Of a stretch of DNA of 64,000 bases, positions 44,601 through 56,670 are shown piece after piece (the stretch's first letter is position 1; each line of letters begins with the position of its first letter). The DNA is from Populus alba (Eukaryota; Streptophyta; Magnoliopsida; Malpighiales; Salicaceae): assembly GCF_005239225.2 (NCBI RefSeq), contig NC_133297.1, positions 4,658,392-4,722,391 of the forward strand, read 5' to 3'. The notes under the pieces were generated by a model, which worked only from the letters and a program-made list of their open reading frames with translations, was not told where the DNA came from and did not search any database. The translations under genes and the position numbers were made by a program.

Positions 44601-46043
44601 AAATTATATCGTGATAAAGGGAGTAGAAAGTCATCTATTAGCCTATTTCAGTATAATCAGGCCCTGATCAACATGCTACGCTGCCCACCTTATGATTGTT
44701 TGATTCGTGATCATGCTGTTTCTCTAGCAGTTGCTGTACAGAAGCAATTAGATGGAATAGTTAATTTAGATGGCAGCCAGACTAATGCAGATACCACTGA
44801 GAAAAAATCTGCAAACTCACTTGAGCAGCAGGTGGTCTGTGGGACCGATTCTTCAAATCAAGATAAAGAAGTAGTGAATGCGAATCATCATATTGACAAA
44901 GATCTGCCATCTTACACTGAGAATGATTGTCAGGAAAGAGATTCACATGAGATTTCTCGTGGTGTTACAGGTGATTTTGTTGATGGTGTTAGAGAAGAAT
45001 CGGCTTGTGCTCAGATGGATGTTGACCCATCGTCCAACTGCATTTCTCCACCCGGAATACTTTCTGTTGATGATGTCACTCGGAATCAAGTTGATTTAGA
45101 TAGCAACCAGAGTACTGTGGATGCCACTCAGAAACAGGCTCTGGACTCCCTTGAGCAGCAGGTAAGTGGGACAAACTTATCAAATCAAGCTAGAGAATTA
45201 GTGAATGAGAGTGATCGTATGGACAAAGATGTGTCATCCCTTAACAGGAATGATCATCAGGTCAGACATGAGGCTTCTGGCAATCATAGAGGTGATTTTG
45301 TTGATGGTGTTGGAGAGCAGGTTGCCTGTCCTCAGATGGATATTGACCCGCCAACCACCTGTATTTCTCTGCCTGGATTACTTTCTGTTAATGAAATTGC
45401 TTCTAATGAAAGCTTTGAAAATGGAGACAGGATTATAAATAATGCAGTTTCTGACACGAGCAAGAGTCCTCCTTCTCATGATGTTTCGACTGATCAAGTC
45501 AGGCAAGAACACAATAGTGTAATGGATGTGAAACCATTATCCATCGATATCCCTTCATCAATGGAGTCCATGGAGCAATGTGAGGTGACCAATCGAAATG
45601 TTTCTCGCAACAAGGATCCTAAGCCATTAGTGAGTACTAAAATAGCAGATGCAATTACTGACAAGGCTTCTGATTCACAAATTATTGATACAGTTCAATC
45701 GTTGATGGGAACCGCAGATAATGAAATGATGAAACCAGAAAGTGATGGTGGAAGCAGGACTGCAAGCCACAGATGTGATGGTAATGCATTCTCATTAAAA
45801 GGGGTTTGTGATAACAAAGCTAGTAATTCAAATCTTCATCACGATGCTAAAGCAGTTGACAGCTTGAACTCAGAATCATTGCCAAGTTCCTCACCAATAT
45901 CGAGGTGCATTGAAGAACAACCTTCCGGTAAGGTTGAAACTGAAGGAGCTGGATCTTTCAAGAAGCCAACTCTTAGTGATAAATTGGTTTTTACTAGACG
46001 TACACGTCAAAAGCGTGTTGCAAATGACAAAAGTGATAATTAG
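41606..46043 (+). CDS. SWIM zinc-finger protein derived from a MULE transposase
   Basis: Five coding exons (41606-41877, 41958-42609, 42719-42918, 43670-43914, 44167-46043) give 1,081 residues in consistent phase. An N-terminal zinc-binding region (GCTCHFIVK ... GLPCHGP) precedes a MULE-like transposase core with retained aspartates (VASDSRFGTNK, GFIVDDPLTD). A SWIM motif CxCx8CxH (CDCKWAEMGNLCEH) lies at residues 583-596. The family is the plant SWIM/MULE-derived group related to FAR1-type regulators, probably nuclear and DNA-binding; its targets are not known to me. The last exon adds a tail of about 460 residues, low in hydrophobics, with a tandem duplication of 110 residues (658-767 and 768-877). 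The tail ends in a basic cluster (FTRRTRQKRVAN) that could be a nuclear signal. A MITE sits in intron 3. Confidence 0.9.
43203..43405. mobile_element. MITE in intron 3 of the SWIM gene
   Basis: About 200 bases bounded by CTGTTTGGAAATACGGTT and its imperfect inverse AACCGCTACCACATTTCCAA. The core GTTTTGATGTGTTGATGTC is the inverse of that in the MITE at 7529. No ORF. Confidence 0.65.
44769..45425 (+). repeat. 330-base tandem duplication in the SWIM gene tail
   Basis: Unit 1 is 44769-45098 and unit 2 starts at 45099. Both encode DxxQ, SLEQQV, DKD, GDFVDGV, CxQMD-DP, CIS-PG-LSV in the same order. The copies differ clearly at residue level, so the duplication is old. Confidence 0.85.
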
Positions 46044-47291
46044 ATTGCCACTACCAACCAGCTGGTTACTGTAAATGTTGTCATTTCAGAGGGAACTGGC
46101 TCAGGTCAAATTGCTGATGGCTTGGTGGCAAGTAGTCTCTGATAAAGGCCGTAGAGTTGCTTGTGTTGCAGCTAGTGATGGCTAGCTCTTGCTGATCTGT
46201 GTAATCAATTTTATCTCTCTCCCTTTTTTCACTTGTAGTTGTACATATACTCCTAAGCAATTCTTTGTGACATTATGCTGATTTACCTGGTGAGAGAATT
46301 TAACATATTTAGAAGGAGCCTTTTCATGGAGTCACTGTAGAATCTTGTTCTTAGCAACAAATAATTGTCTGAAGGAAGAGCAAATGCTTGAAAAAGTTTA
46401 TGGGTTGGAAGTGAGAAGAAACCCAGTTCATGTCTTTACATGCAGCCGATTGAAATGCTACGTGATGCTTTTGAAAAACAATTATTTGGTTACTGTTCTA
46501 ATACAGATGATACAGAAAGACTGGATATAAAAAGAGAGATTTTTTTTTTATTTTAAAAATATAAAAATTTGTTAATTTATTAAATTTTCTTTGTTTTTCT
46601 CCCCAACTAAAATATATTTTTGTCTCTTTTATATCTATTTTTTTTGTTATATATATATTTTTTGTCATAGGACACTAATTAAATACAATATTAACTCCAT
46701 CTCTGGCATTTACTATTGACTCCATCTACGATCAGATTTTAAAACAAGCCATCTATATTGATTTTCCTACATTTTTTTCTTTTTGCAAACATTATTCGAA
46801 TTAGAATTTAAATTTATAAAATATAAAGTAAAATCATTTACCATCTAAACCAATACCTTAAAATACCCCCCCCGGGTTTAAATCTAGATGTTAAAAGGAA
46901 TTTTAATTAAATTGCTAAATTAAAAAGAAAAGGAAAAAGAAAAAAAAAACCCAGTTTACTTTAAATACGAACCTGGTTCGGGCCTAGTCCGGGCCTGAAT
47001 CTCAAAGGAAATTTGGACCCATGGTTAGAAGAAACAGGGACATAAAAGTAACCTCAAAACCACTTTGAACTAGAGAGAAAGTCGGACAAAGTGGGCATAT
47101 TAGTGGGGAGGGTAGTGGCAATAACCGCCTTAACCGCCACTTCCCCATAAACAAAGAACAAAAAAAAGGAAGCACGCTTCTTTTTCATCTTCAAAAACAC
47201 CACAGACTCCTGTGTCGCAGAGAGAGTCTAGCAGCAAGAACAACATAGGAGAGAGAAAGAGACAGAGAAGCAAGTGTCTAGTGGTCAGAAA
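46044..47291. other. Intergenic region between the SWIM gene and DUO1
   Basis: The first few hundred bases are probably the SWIM gene 3' UTR. The middle is AT-rich, with no gene seen. The last 250 bases form the DUO1 promoter and leader, with GA-rich DNA at 47,219-47,270 and the paired MYB-type sites described separately. Confidence 0.5.
47122..47137 (+). promoter_or_regulatory. Paired YAACYGY MYB-type sites upstream of DUO1
   Basis: TAACCGC occurs at 47122-47128 and again at 47131-47137, about 155-170 bases before the ATG. YAACYGY-type sites near the coding region are described for the Arabidopsis DUO1 control module, where DUO1 acts on its own promoter. That they work so here is inference. 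Confidence 0.5.
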
Positions 47292-48637
47292 ATGGAAGGA
47301 TTTAAGAGAGAAGAAATAAGAAAAGGGCCATGGAAAGAGGAAGAAGATGAAGTACTGATTAACCATGTTAAAAAATATGGTCCCAGAGATTGGAGCTCCA
47401 TTCGATCCAAAGGCCTTTTACATAGAACTGGCAAGTCTTGTCGTCTTCGCTGGGTTAATAAGCTTAGACCCAACTTGAAAAAGTAAGTAACAAATTTACT
47501 TAGTTAATTACATTTTCAACTTGTTGCAATTTTACATGCATGCAGTGATAAATTATCAAGATTTTGATCCTGCGTTGTTTCAGTTTCTCTTTGTTTTTAG
47601 TCCATTGCAGTAATGTGTGATTTTCCAGAGATGGGATTTCCTCTTGATTTCTTATTTCTTTGTTTGGTCGTGTCTGTGTGTGTGTGGTTTTATAGTGGGT
47701 GCAAGTTTTCAGCAGAGGAAGAGAGGGTGGTTATAGATTTGCAGGCAGAAATTGGGAACAGATGGGCAAGAATCGCTACGTATTTGCCGGGAAGGACTGA
47801 TAATGATGTGAAGAATTTCTGGAGTAGTAGACAGAAGAGGTTGGCTAGGATTTTGCAGACTTCAGGAACACCACCTTCCTCTTTTAATTCCAAACAACAG
47901 AGGAGTAAAAATAAAGTTCCGGTCTTTCTGGATGTTCCCACATTCGAGGTAATTGGAAATATTTGCATCATCACTTGCTTTCAAGAAAATTTTGGGATTT
48001 TTAGTTGCTGCAAAAAAAAAAAAAAAAAAAGTGTTTCTTCTCCGGTCTCTGTTGAGTACTTCTGGTAGTATTTGATTATTTGACTCTATGAAAGGATTTT
48101 TCCGTAATTCTTTTTTTTGCCTGTCGTGGAAGGACAATTTACTTTCTTCTTGTTTTGCTGTGTGTTAAGGCTCCAATGTTCAGTTCTTCAATGGAGGAAG
48201 AGGTATCCTCGAAGGCTTGCTCATCATCCTACTTGGAGAACCCTGAACAGATAAGAATGATGCCATTACCGCCATTGGTTAAATCTGAGTTGCCAGGCTG
48301 TGATGCAAATCTTGTTCAATACGAGCCCATGTCAGGAATTCCCTTCCCTCAAATCCCACAGCCCCAGCCAGACCTTGTATTCTCCCCAGAAAGCCATGAA
48401 CTCCTGGCTAGGCTGGATGACCCTTACTTTCTCAGTGTGCTTGGAACAATAGACGCTCCTGAACTCGGAGATACAGCACCATTTTCACTTGGGCCTCCAT
48501 TGTTTGATCCAGTAACAAGTTGTATGAACAGTCCAAGTGATGTAAAAAATCCTGTGACACCAGATACCCTCTTCGATGAGTTGCCACCGGACATGTTTGA
48601 TCATATTGAACCGTTTCCAAGTCCTTCAGAGTGGTGA
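47292..48637 (+). CDS. DUO1: R2R3 MYB transcription factor DUO1 (male germline)
   Basis: Three exons (47292-47482, 47696-47948, 48170-48637) join in phase to give 303 residues; Arabidopsis DUO1 is about 300. R2 is GPWKEEEDEVLINHVKKYG ... GKSCRLRWVNKLRPNLKN, and R3 is CKFSAEEERVVIDLQ ... LPGRTDNDVKNFW. The C-terminus has the DUO1-type blocks SPESHELLARLDDPYF and LPPDMFDHIEPFPSPSEW, part of an acidic activation region. DUO1 works in the nucleus of the generative cell and sperm cells of pollen, driving division and sperm differentiation genes. The LKNGCKF joint between repeats keeps the extra lysine typical of DUO1. I chose the ATG at 47292 because no earlier in-frame ATG exists. A miR159 site lies in exon 1. 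Confidence 0.95.
47391..47411 (+). promoter_or_regulatory. Predicted miR159 target site in DUO1
   Basis: The 21 bases from TGGAGCTCCATT to GATCCAAA within the WSSIRSK codons match the miR159 complement with about three mismatches or wobbles. The site is the same as I recall it in Arabidopsis DUO1. It would cut DUO1 mRNA in tissues with miR159. Confidence 0.75.
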
Positions 48638-49565
48638 AAGACTGATCACAAGGCTGTTTTTATGTGGGTGTAGAAGGATGATTTATTGAATAGTTTCTTC
48701 AGGTGAAAAATTTGGCATGGTTCTTATGAAATTGTTGGTCATTTGACAGCTATACTTTGTACTAACTCCAGAACTATAAATGTGACGGTTTGCTACTAGT
48801 CTCTCTCCCTCTCTCTGATAAAGATGTGAAATTGACTGCTAAACATAAAATTCCAGCCCGTTTGTGCTAATTTCAACGGCTAATCTTCTTTTTTTTTCTT
48901 CTTGTTCATTTACTTTATTTATTTATTGGCTGTTCAGTGAGTCGCAGAACCCGAGGTAAAGAGCAAGTGTTGCCTTGTCGGGTGTAGCATCACCATGTCT
49001 CTTTCACTCTCTTTTACTCGACTTTTACCAGCATCGCCATGTCTCTTTCACTCTCTTTTACTCATTCTATACCGGCATCAACATCCGATTGATGGCAGGG
49101 TTGTACTATTGTGGGTGATCTAGACGTTTAGAATTACCCCCTTTTTTTCATGATGGTTGAAAGCAATGTTCAAGAGAAGTAAAACAGCTTATTATACAAA
49201 CTCTTTCCCTCTTATAAAGTTGGACAGGCTTAACCCCTCACATCTCCGATATATTAAAAGAAAATATAAAGCTGAGCTCAACCAAGTCTATCCTACGGTA
49301 AAAGAAAAAAAAAATAAAACCAATCAGAACAAGGAATTCAACATTTTCCGCAGAAACGGAGTTCAACCAACATTTTCCCAAAGAAAAGTTTTCGCAATCG
49401 ATACAACAACAATTCAATTCTCTGATGAAACAACGATATGCAATTGAGTACTTGTGTAATCAATTTGCCCTAAATTAAAAATCCCTTTGATCAGAGTTCT
49501 AGTAAAACAGCACACAAAGATTGACGGAAGGCATGTCTAAAATGGTGTTTGGCATAGAAAAAAGG
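48638..49565. other. Convergent 3' region of DUO1 and the phosphatase gene
   Basis: This holds the probable 3' UTRs of both genes. 48986-49029 and 49030-49073 are two 44-base tandem copies of a CATGTCTCTTTCACTCTC-bearing unit with a few mismatches. No further gene is seen. Confidence 0.6.
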
Positions 49566-51382
49566 TCACACAGCATCATCCATGGCACCGTTGGCCATAG
49601 GGATTTTATAACCAATGCCGGTTCTACCATTATGAGTAAGCACCTCAAACTCTCCAGCAGTAAATGACTTGTTTTTGTGGAAAACATGTCTTCTTAGTTG
49701 GGAATATGCACAGTACTCTACAGCATCAACTGTTATGTCTTCCAAAAATGCAGAAACTGAAACTCCGACTCCTTCCCCTGAATTTACAAGAAAGAGGTAC
49801 ATCAGAAGACCTTACATGATTATTTCTTAAGCATGCAGCAAAAAGTTTTGAAGACTTATTTCATGCATTTCCTACCAGACCTTGAGGGAATTGGGTGTTG
49901 CAGATTAGCAAGCAGGAGATAATTAAAACTAGGCCAGCCAAATACTGAGCTTACCGTGTGTGACAAGCAGCAAGTTTTCTGAAGGGTATTTATCTGCGAG
50001 CGTCTTAATAACTCGTTCATATCTAGTCCTTGCACCCATCACAGTCTCTTCCCATTGTGGAAGCTACAATTCCTCAAGAAAATAACCAAATATCAGACAT
50101 GATTAACGTAGGCATGTACCTTGTTACTCTTTAATGCTCTTCTCCCTTAACCAAACAGTGTTTCCTATACTTACCTCTTCATACACTGGTTTCACAGCAA
50201 GGTCCACTGTCCCCGCTGGTAGCAAGGCTTGAAGCTCTGCGATATTGAATCTAAAGTTCCCATCTTTGGGCACGGAAACACGCCTAATGGCTTCCCTATT
50301 CAACATCTCACACAAACCATACTCAATAGAGACCTGAAAATGTACAATCAACAGTTAAAACACAAAAGCCTTAAAAACAAATGGAGATCCAGTCAAACAA
50401 CATGAACACCAAAATAACTACAATCAACGACACCATTATACAAACGAATAAAATATGAAAAAAAATAAAAAAAATATGAGACCCCAAATGAATAATTACT
50501 AAGTTAGCATGAACTTTCAGAAAGATTTAAGCTCCCAAATGCCATTATCAACTCCATAAACATCTTATATAAATTTCTAAATACGTTTCCAAAATTAACT
50601 AGTAAAAAATATATCAAATCCTTCAAGATTATACATGAAAATAATTGAAATTGAAATTTATTTTGAACTGAGCTCGAGAAGCTTCGCTCATTTCATAGTA
50701 CTTATCAAAGTACATAGGTCACTGTTTCATTGATTTTGACTAAAACCCAAACGGATACGCAACCAAGTCTCGGTTCACTAAAGCTAGCATTAAAAAAAAA
50801 AAAAAAAAAAAAACGAATACTTAGCTCTCTATTAAGGCATCATTTATAATCATATACTTAAAAACAAAAAAAACTTTAAAAGTTCCTAATCATTTATAAT
50901 CTAAAAAAAAAAAATACTTAAAACCATGATCATCAGTAATCAATCAACTTATCTAGCTAATCAGTTCCTTATTATTTATAATCTAAAAAAGTTGCCGTAT
51001 TGCAAATGTGAAAACGGGAAAAAAAAAAAAAAAAAACACCTGCCTTGAGTTTAGAGGGATCGATGGCGACACCGTGGCTACTAACAATGTCAGGCCCATC
51101 ATTGACGGCGCAGAGGGCGGAGACAACCGCGGAGGCGGTCTGGATACAACGGAGGAAAGGAGAAACAAAGACCCGATGGATTGGGAAGCCAAGGTTGGTT
51201 TTAAGTTTCCGACCCGTACGGAAAGCTCTTAACCGACCCGCTTCCACAAGAGGTGGGTCCCATGGTCTCGTGGCAGTTGTGAGCCATGATGGCTCGAAGT
51301 TATCGATTCGGTCACCGTGTCTCATGACGACAACGTTTTGCTGGTGTTTAGCATCGTTATTTTCAGGTGAGGTAGGGTCCAT
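49566..51382 (-). CDS. Histidine-phosphatase (phosphoglycerate mutase-like) protein
   Basis: Four exons on the minus strand (51044-51382, 50175-50333, 49955-50063, 49566-49777) give 272 residues. The first catalytic motif is VVMRHGDRIDNF (His 22), followed by SPFLRCIQTA. The second catalytic histidine is in LLLVTHGEGV (His 202). The family includes plant proteins annotated as phosphoglycerate mutase family and animal UBASH3/STS phosphatases. The ordering of motifs fits a histidine acid phosphatase-type domain and not a glycolytic enzyme. The substrate is unknown. No signal peptide or membrane segment is seen. Intron 1 appears to begin with GC, and it contains two long A runs on the plus strand (50,791-50,813 and 51,019-51,036). 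TATA-like sites lie upstream at 51,441-51,448 and 51,466-51,473. Confidence 0.9.
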
Positions 51383-52250
51383 TGTTGTTTTTGTGGAAGT
51401 GATAGCTCGAAGTGTGGAGGTTTAAGAGGAAATGTAATGTTTATATAGATAGAGGAAATGTAATGTTATATAGACAGACGAAGGAGAAAACGTTTTTTTA
51501 AGTGTGTTTCGTGGAAGAAGAACATGTAGCGTAAGAACACTCCCATCCTATCATTTTTTTATTCCACTTTCCATCAAATTTCTCTATCTATGTATATATG
51601 TTGAAAAATAAATGATAAAGATTACTATTTAGATTACTTTTTGTTTATTTAATCTGTTTTGGATTAAAATATAATTAATTACGTGTAGTTGTTTTTAATT
51701 ACTATTTAGGGGTAGAAAAAAACAAGATATATATATATATTTTTTTATCTTGAAGATGTAAAAAAATCATTCTAAACATATTTTATTTCTCGAATTAAAT
51801 ATATTTTTATTTTTATTTGTTTTTTCTTTCTCAAAATATTATCCAAACAAAATCTTATATTTCACTTTTATAACGGTAAGATTTAAAGTTTTGATGTATG
51901 GTATAAAGAATTACGTGTGTTAAATGAATTTAAAATATTTGTCTTTGTTTTAAAGGCTTTTGAGTTAGTCAACCGTCAATGATGGTTTGCGCCGCAATTT
52001 TATTTTTTTTTGTAGTTTTTTTTCAAATTCAAAATCAAGAAGATAATATTATGAGACTGTCGTTTGTAAGGGTTTTGTTAGGATCAAGAGAGATTGTATT
52101 TTAAAGTGTATTTTTATTTAAAAATATATTAAAATAATATTTTTTATTTTTAAAATTTATTTTTGATATAAATCCATCAAAACGATACAAAAATATTAAA
52201 AAGTTAATTTTTAAATAAAAAAATTAAATTTCATACAAACAATATTTTGA
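51383..52250. other. Upstream region of the phosphatase gene, then AT-rich DNA
   Basis: 51,427-51,475 holds two copies of a unit AGAGGAAATGTAATGTT + ATATAGA, each with a TATA-like core on the minus strand. 52,085-52,260 resembles the MITE core (AAATCCATCAAAACGATAC). Nothing else is seen. Confidence 0.5.
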
Positions 52251-54640
52251 ATACACTAGTGATTTGAAAACTTAAGAAATAATGAATATCACTAAGGTCT
52301 TTTATATGAAAAGTAGCAGAAAGATGAGCAATAATCTTGACAATATGTGAAGAGAAACTTTTTGTTAAAAGGATATCACCAATATAAATGAGTAAAAGAA
52401 GTATGTTTTATTCTTGAGTTTGACATAATAAAGATTGATCATAAGGACATCGTGTGAAGCTCATATATTGGATATAAATACTGAATTTTAAGTACCAGGC
52501 ACATGGGGCTTGCTTTAAACCATACAAAGCTTTATGAAGATGACATGCATGATCAGGATGAGAGGAATCCTCAAAACCTGGGGGTTGAGCCAAGTATACT
52601 TGTTCTTATAAGTCACAGTGAAGGAAGGCATTACTAACATCTAGTTGTTTGGCAGACTAGCCTTGAGACAACCCAATGGTAAGGACTAACCAAATAGTAC
52701 TTGGTTTGATACTGGACTAAAGGTTTTAGCATAATCTAGACCCGATAGTTATGTAAATCCATGAGCCATTGGTCGAGCTTTATACCTTTCAATAGAGCTA
52801 TCTGACCGTGTTTTGATTTTAAACACTCATTTACTGCTAATAACATTTATTTTTGGTTGTCTAGGTACCAATGTCTAGGTTTTGTTGGTGTGAAGAGCAT
52901 CCATTGCAACTTGCATTGCTTGCTACCATTGCGAATGACGAAGAATGTGTTGAAGTGAAGCTAGTTCTTGTTGTTGAGCTGCAAGAAGAGCAAAAAAGCA
53001 AGCAGATATTGGATGTCGTAAAGAGAAGAATACCTTGGGTTTCAATTTCCATGTTTGAACTCGTGTAATCATATGATGATGCCGTTATGAAGCAGGTTTG
53101 GGATAAGACTCCGGTGGTAAAACATTTAACTCTGGTGCAGTGGATTGAGAAATATGTATAGGAATTGGAGACTGAGGTGTTGACACACCTTGGATAGTTG
53201 CTGCTGGAACATGATGTATTACTTATTGAGTTGAAACAAGGGATTTTTTTTTTATCACGACCTTAAATAGTTGAGGAAGTGCTCTAACTTTAAACAACTG
53301 AGAAGCATGTGTGCCAGGTTCCAGCATGCATTTAAGGGAAATTGAAATTAATTGAATTTCACATGGAGAGATATATAGATGTGACTTGTCTGAGATTCAA
53401 AATAACGATATCTTTTGTGATTGTTTGACTAACTAATAAAAACACATTGTGTGGACTTGATGTCCAATTTTGATCAACCAAATGGTGCAAGTAATGGATA
53501 GCAAGAGCACCCAAGAACTCATAAAGAGCCATAACCAAGAGTAGAACAAAAAAACAACTTCATGAGGTAACTTGTAACCAAGAATTGAAATAGGTAATAC
53601 ATCATGTTATTGAGAATAAATCCTCATAGATAAAACATAAAATAACATTTATTATCTCTTGTAAATTAAGAGAGAGATAACAATTTCTTCTTAATAGGAA
53701 GAACTACAAGAGCATTATTCAGCTTAAGATTAGTAGTAGGAAAAATAATGTGTCTAGTGCTAATGATAAGTATGTCATGACCATTGCCAACCATGAGAAA
53801 ATCGTTGCCAAGATAAAAGTTAATACCTTGTACTTTGCTTGTGTCAGAAGTCATATGCTGGTTTGCACCAGTATCAAAATACCAAGTCTCTTCTGCAATC
53901 TCTCCAATTTTGATAGCATCAAAGGTTTTGTACCGATCAGTTTGTTCATCAGAAGCAAAACATCCATCCGCTTTATGATTAGGCCCCCCACATCGAAAAC
54001 AAGTGATGCCACCACATCCATGACCACCATGATTTGACAATTGTTTCTGATGAGTTCCAGAGGAACCCCCATTAAATCAAGAGAATCGAGTCTTTTTAGC
54101 TTGTGATGATGAAGCACTTTTAGTGGAATTTCAATCATTGTGGCAATGAGTATCAAGATTCACTCATGGCTTTGGGTTTGTTTGGCCATTATTTGTATAA
54201 AAAGCAACATTGGAAGTAGTTGCTCGTGCTCCTTGAAGTCGGATTTCAAAATCATAGAGTTTGCCAATAACTCCTTCAAGAGATGAGAAAGTATCTCTAA
54301 CATTCAATGCTACTACTATAGGATCAAATTCAGATTCTAATCCTCGAAGAATACAAATGATGAACTCATCATTATCCATTGGTTTTCCTATACCACAAAG
54401 AGACAAAGCTAAAGATTTTGCTTTGTGTAAATAATCATCTAAAGAAGAAGTACCTTTGTTCAAGGATTGCAACTTGCGCTTGATTTGTTGAATGCAATCT
54501 CGAGTGTGAATATCATAAAAGGTTTCTAACACTTGCCAGACATCATACGAAGATTTGTTATTGATGAAAACATAATGAATAACAAATATTGAGAAGATCA
54601 TGAGGAGAATAAATAGGAATCCTGTTGAAGAGATCTCAAC
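52251..54640 (-). mobile_element. Second Ty1-copia relic
   Basis: Reading the minus strand there is gag of the UBN2 type (54164-54601: SSYDVWQVLETFYDIHT, LIQIK-like helix, ILRGLESEFDPIVVAL), a CCHC knuckle and protease (53666-54040: CFRCGGPNHKADGC, WYFDTGANQHMT), then a jump to RT (52408-52810: AQPPGFEDSSHPDHACHLHK, YGLKQAPCAWY). Most of integrase is missing or unreadable and there are several frameshifts and stops. No LTRs were found at its edges. The zinc knuckle and protease sequence differ from the element at 20604, so it is another lineage. Confidence 0.88.
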
Positions 54641-56583
54641 AAAGAATCTCGAAAAATCCCTTAATATCTCTTCATGCCAAACGTTTTTTTAAATATCTTA
54701 TAACTATAGATACCAACTCAAAATAAGCTATTGACACCCAAATCAAGAGATTCTTGATTTTACTTTAAGTAAATTTATATATTGATGAATAATGTTATTA
54801 TCTAGACTAATAGATAGTTATTTAGAATCCATTTTTTAACAAGATATTAAAAATTATAACACCATTGTTCTAGAAGTATTCAAATTTTAAAATGTTTTAA
54901 TTTTTTTTCTCAACACTGTTAACCAAAAGAAATTGCATTTTATGGGTCTTTATTCACTTTATTATAGAATCATACGAGTCTTTCATTTTTTACTTTTCTT
55001 TTGTAATACTTTGACTTGGTATTTTTATTTTGGGGGGTTTTGTAAATTGTTTTTTTAATGAGAAGTTCACAAGTAACATGTTGAATACATTGATAAATAT
55101 CTTATAAAAAAAGATAATTACGCAGGAATGTTTTAAAAAGATATAAATTTATTTTAAAATAATTTAGAAACAATTTTTTTTCTAACTAAACGAATTTTTT
55201 TTTGTATTTATGTTTTCTATTACAATACACTAACTAAACAGAAAATAAATAACATATGATGTGAACAGATTATATAAATGTAATTGTTTGAATAAAGTAG
55301 TTTCGTGCAGGTCATGTGGACCGCCGGCGAAATAGAGGAAAAAGTATAGTGAAATAACCAGGAAGGAAAGTCATGGATGATCATGATGTCTCTCCACAGC
55401 CGACGTCAAGGGATGACTTCATTCTTTTTTAAAAAAAAAAAAAAAAAATAAGCTTAAATCAATTGATTAGTTGACTTCGTAAGCCTGTACCTCAAGTCAA
55501 CTGCTGGATCGATTGTAAATTTCTAACCTCCTTCCCCTTTTCCTCCCGATCCAAGTAAACGCAGTGCAATTTCTTCGAAGGCCAGTACACAAAAAGACAG
55601 ATTTATTCGAAGCTAAAAATCAGATATCTCATCAGATTATTTAATTATTATCAATTTTATATCCGAATTATTTTTTTAATCAACTTTACCATTAGATTAT
55701 ATTGACTTCTCAATTAAGATTTTATATTGAGATATTTAATGTAAAACATTAATTTCTCTACAAAAACACCATTTAAAAAACAGTATAATTTAGATAAAAT
55801 ATCGTCAAAAAGATTTAAAATATATGAAAGTATTTGATTAAATTTTCTTGAGATCCTGAGGGTAAAATTAATATAAATAATTTAGTATTTTTGAGGTTTG
55901 CTTTTTTATCCAAAGGTGCTAATTCAGTCTACTTGGAAAATTTTCCTCGGAGGCTTAGGACTAAAAATTGATGCATACACTCATATGAATGTTAATGAAT
56001 GGAGCATTTGAAGTGGGCACCTAGACTCAATTAAAAGAAAGTTAATAGAGGGATTAAAGTGTTTTGTGAAAAAAATATGATGATAAGAATTTTTTAATTA
56101 AGAACTTATTTATATAAAAAATATCAAGTAAATATAAAGGTCCAAATAACTTTTATATATTTTTTTAAATCAAGGGACTATAATGAATGACCAAGCATTT
56201 TTTAGTGGGTAATAAATAAAATAAGCAGCAAATTAAGGGCCGGATAGCTTTTTAATAGATAGGCATGTAAACGGCTTGCTAAACGTGATATCCAACTATA
56301 CCTAACTTGTCATCATTCTCAATAATTGACCTTTTTTTTCTAGGTAAGCTAAATGACGTATGAGCTAATTCGTAATTCAAGTAACTTTGTTAAAATTTAA
56401 TTTATTTTTTTAATTAAATTTAAAATATACAATTTTAAATTTACTACTTAATGTACATGCATATTTAATAACTTCGACCAAAACTTATAATTTTCTTTAT
56501 AATAATTTCACGGTAAATAATTGATATTTGTGCTCGATAATATTAATTGTCTCCACTACCCACCCAACCCAACAAGAACTTTC
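54641..56583. other. AT-rich intergenic DNA
   Basis: No gene is supported. Long A/T runs occur, including an A/T-run junction at 55,421-55,449. A short GC-richer patch at about 55,310-55,410 contains no long frame. Confidence 0.5.
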
Positions 56584-56670
56584 CTAGCAGTTAACAAAAT
56601 CATGGCTGGTATAAACAGACGCCGTGAAGACTGACTTGCCGGAGAAAATACGACGCCATGAACAAAGCAC
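56584..56670 (-). pseudogene. Relic of exon 2 of the PAM2/RRM-like gene
   Basis: The sequence AATCATGGCTGGTATA ... CAGTGAAGAC-type order resembles 59,258-59,306. It encodes FSGKSVFTASVYTSHDFVNC where the gene has LFGKVVFTASYIPAMILNG. It is short, frameshifted and without partners. It shows an old partial duplication of the gene 2.6 kb to the right. Confidence 0.65.

Noticed and set aside
49157..49447. 96-residue plus-strand frame
   Set aside because: It lies in the shared 3' region of two genes and is lysine and asparagine-rich, as chance frames in AT-rich DNA are.
51045..51425. 126-residue plus-strand frame
   Set aside because: It is antisense to exon 1 of the phosphatase gene and has no domain.
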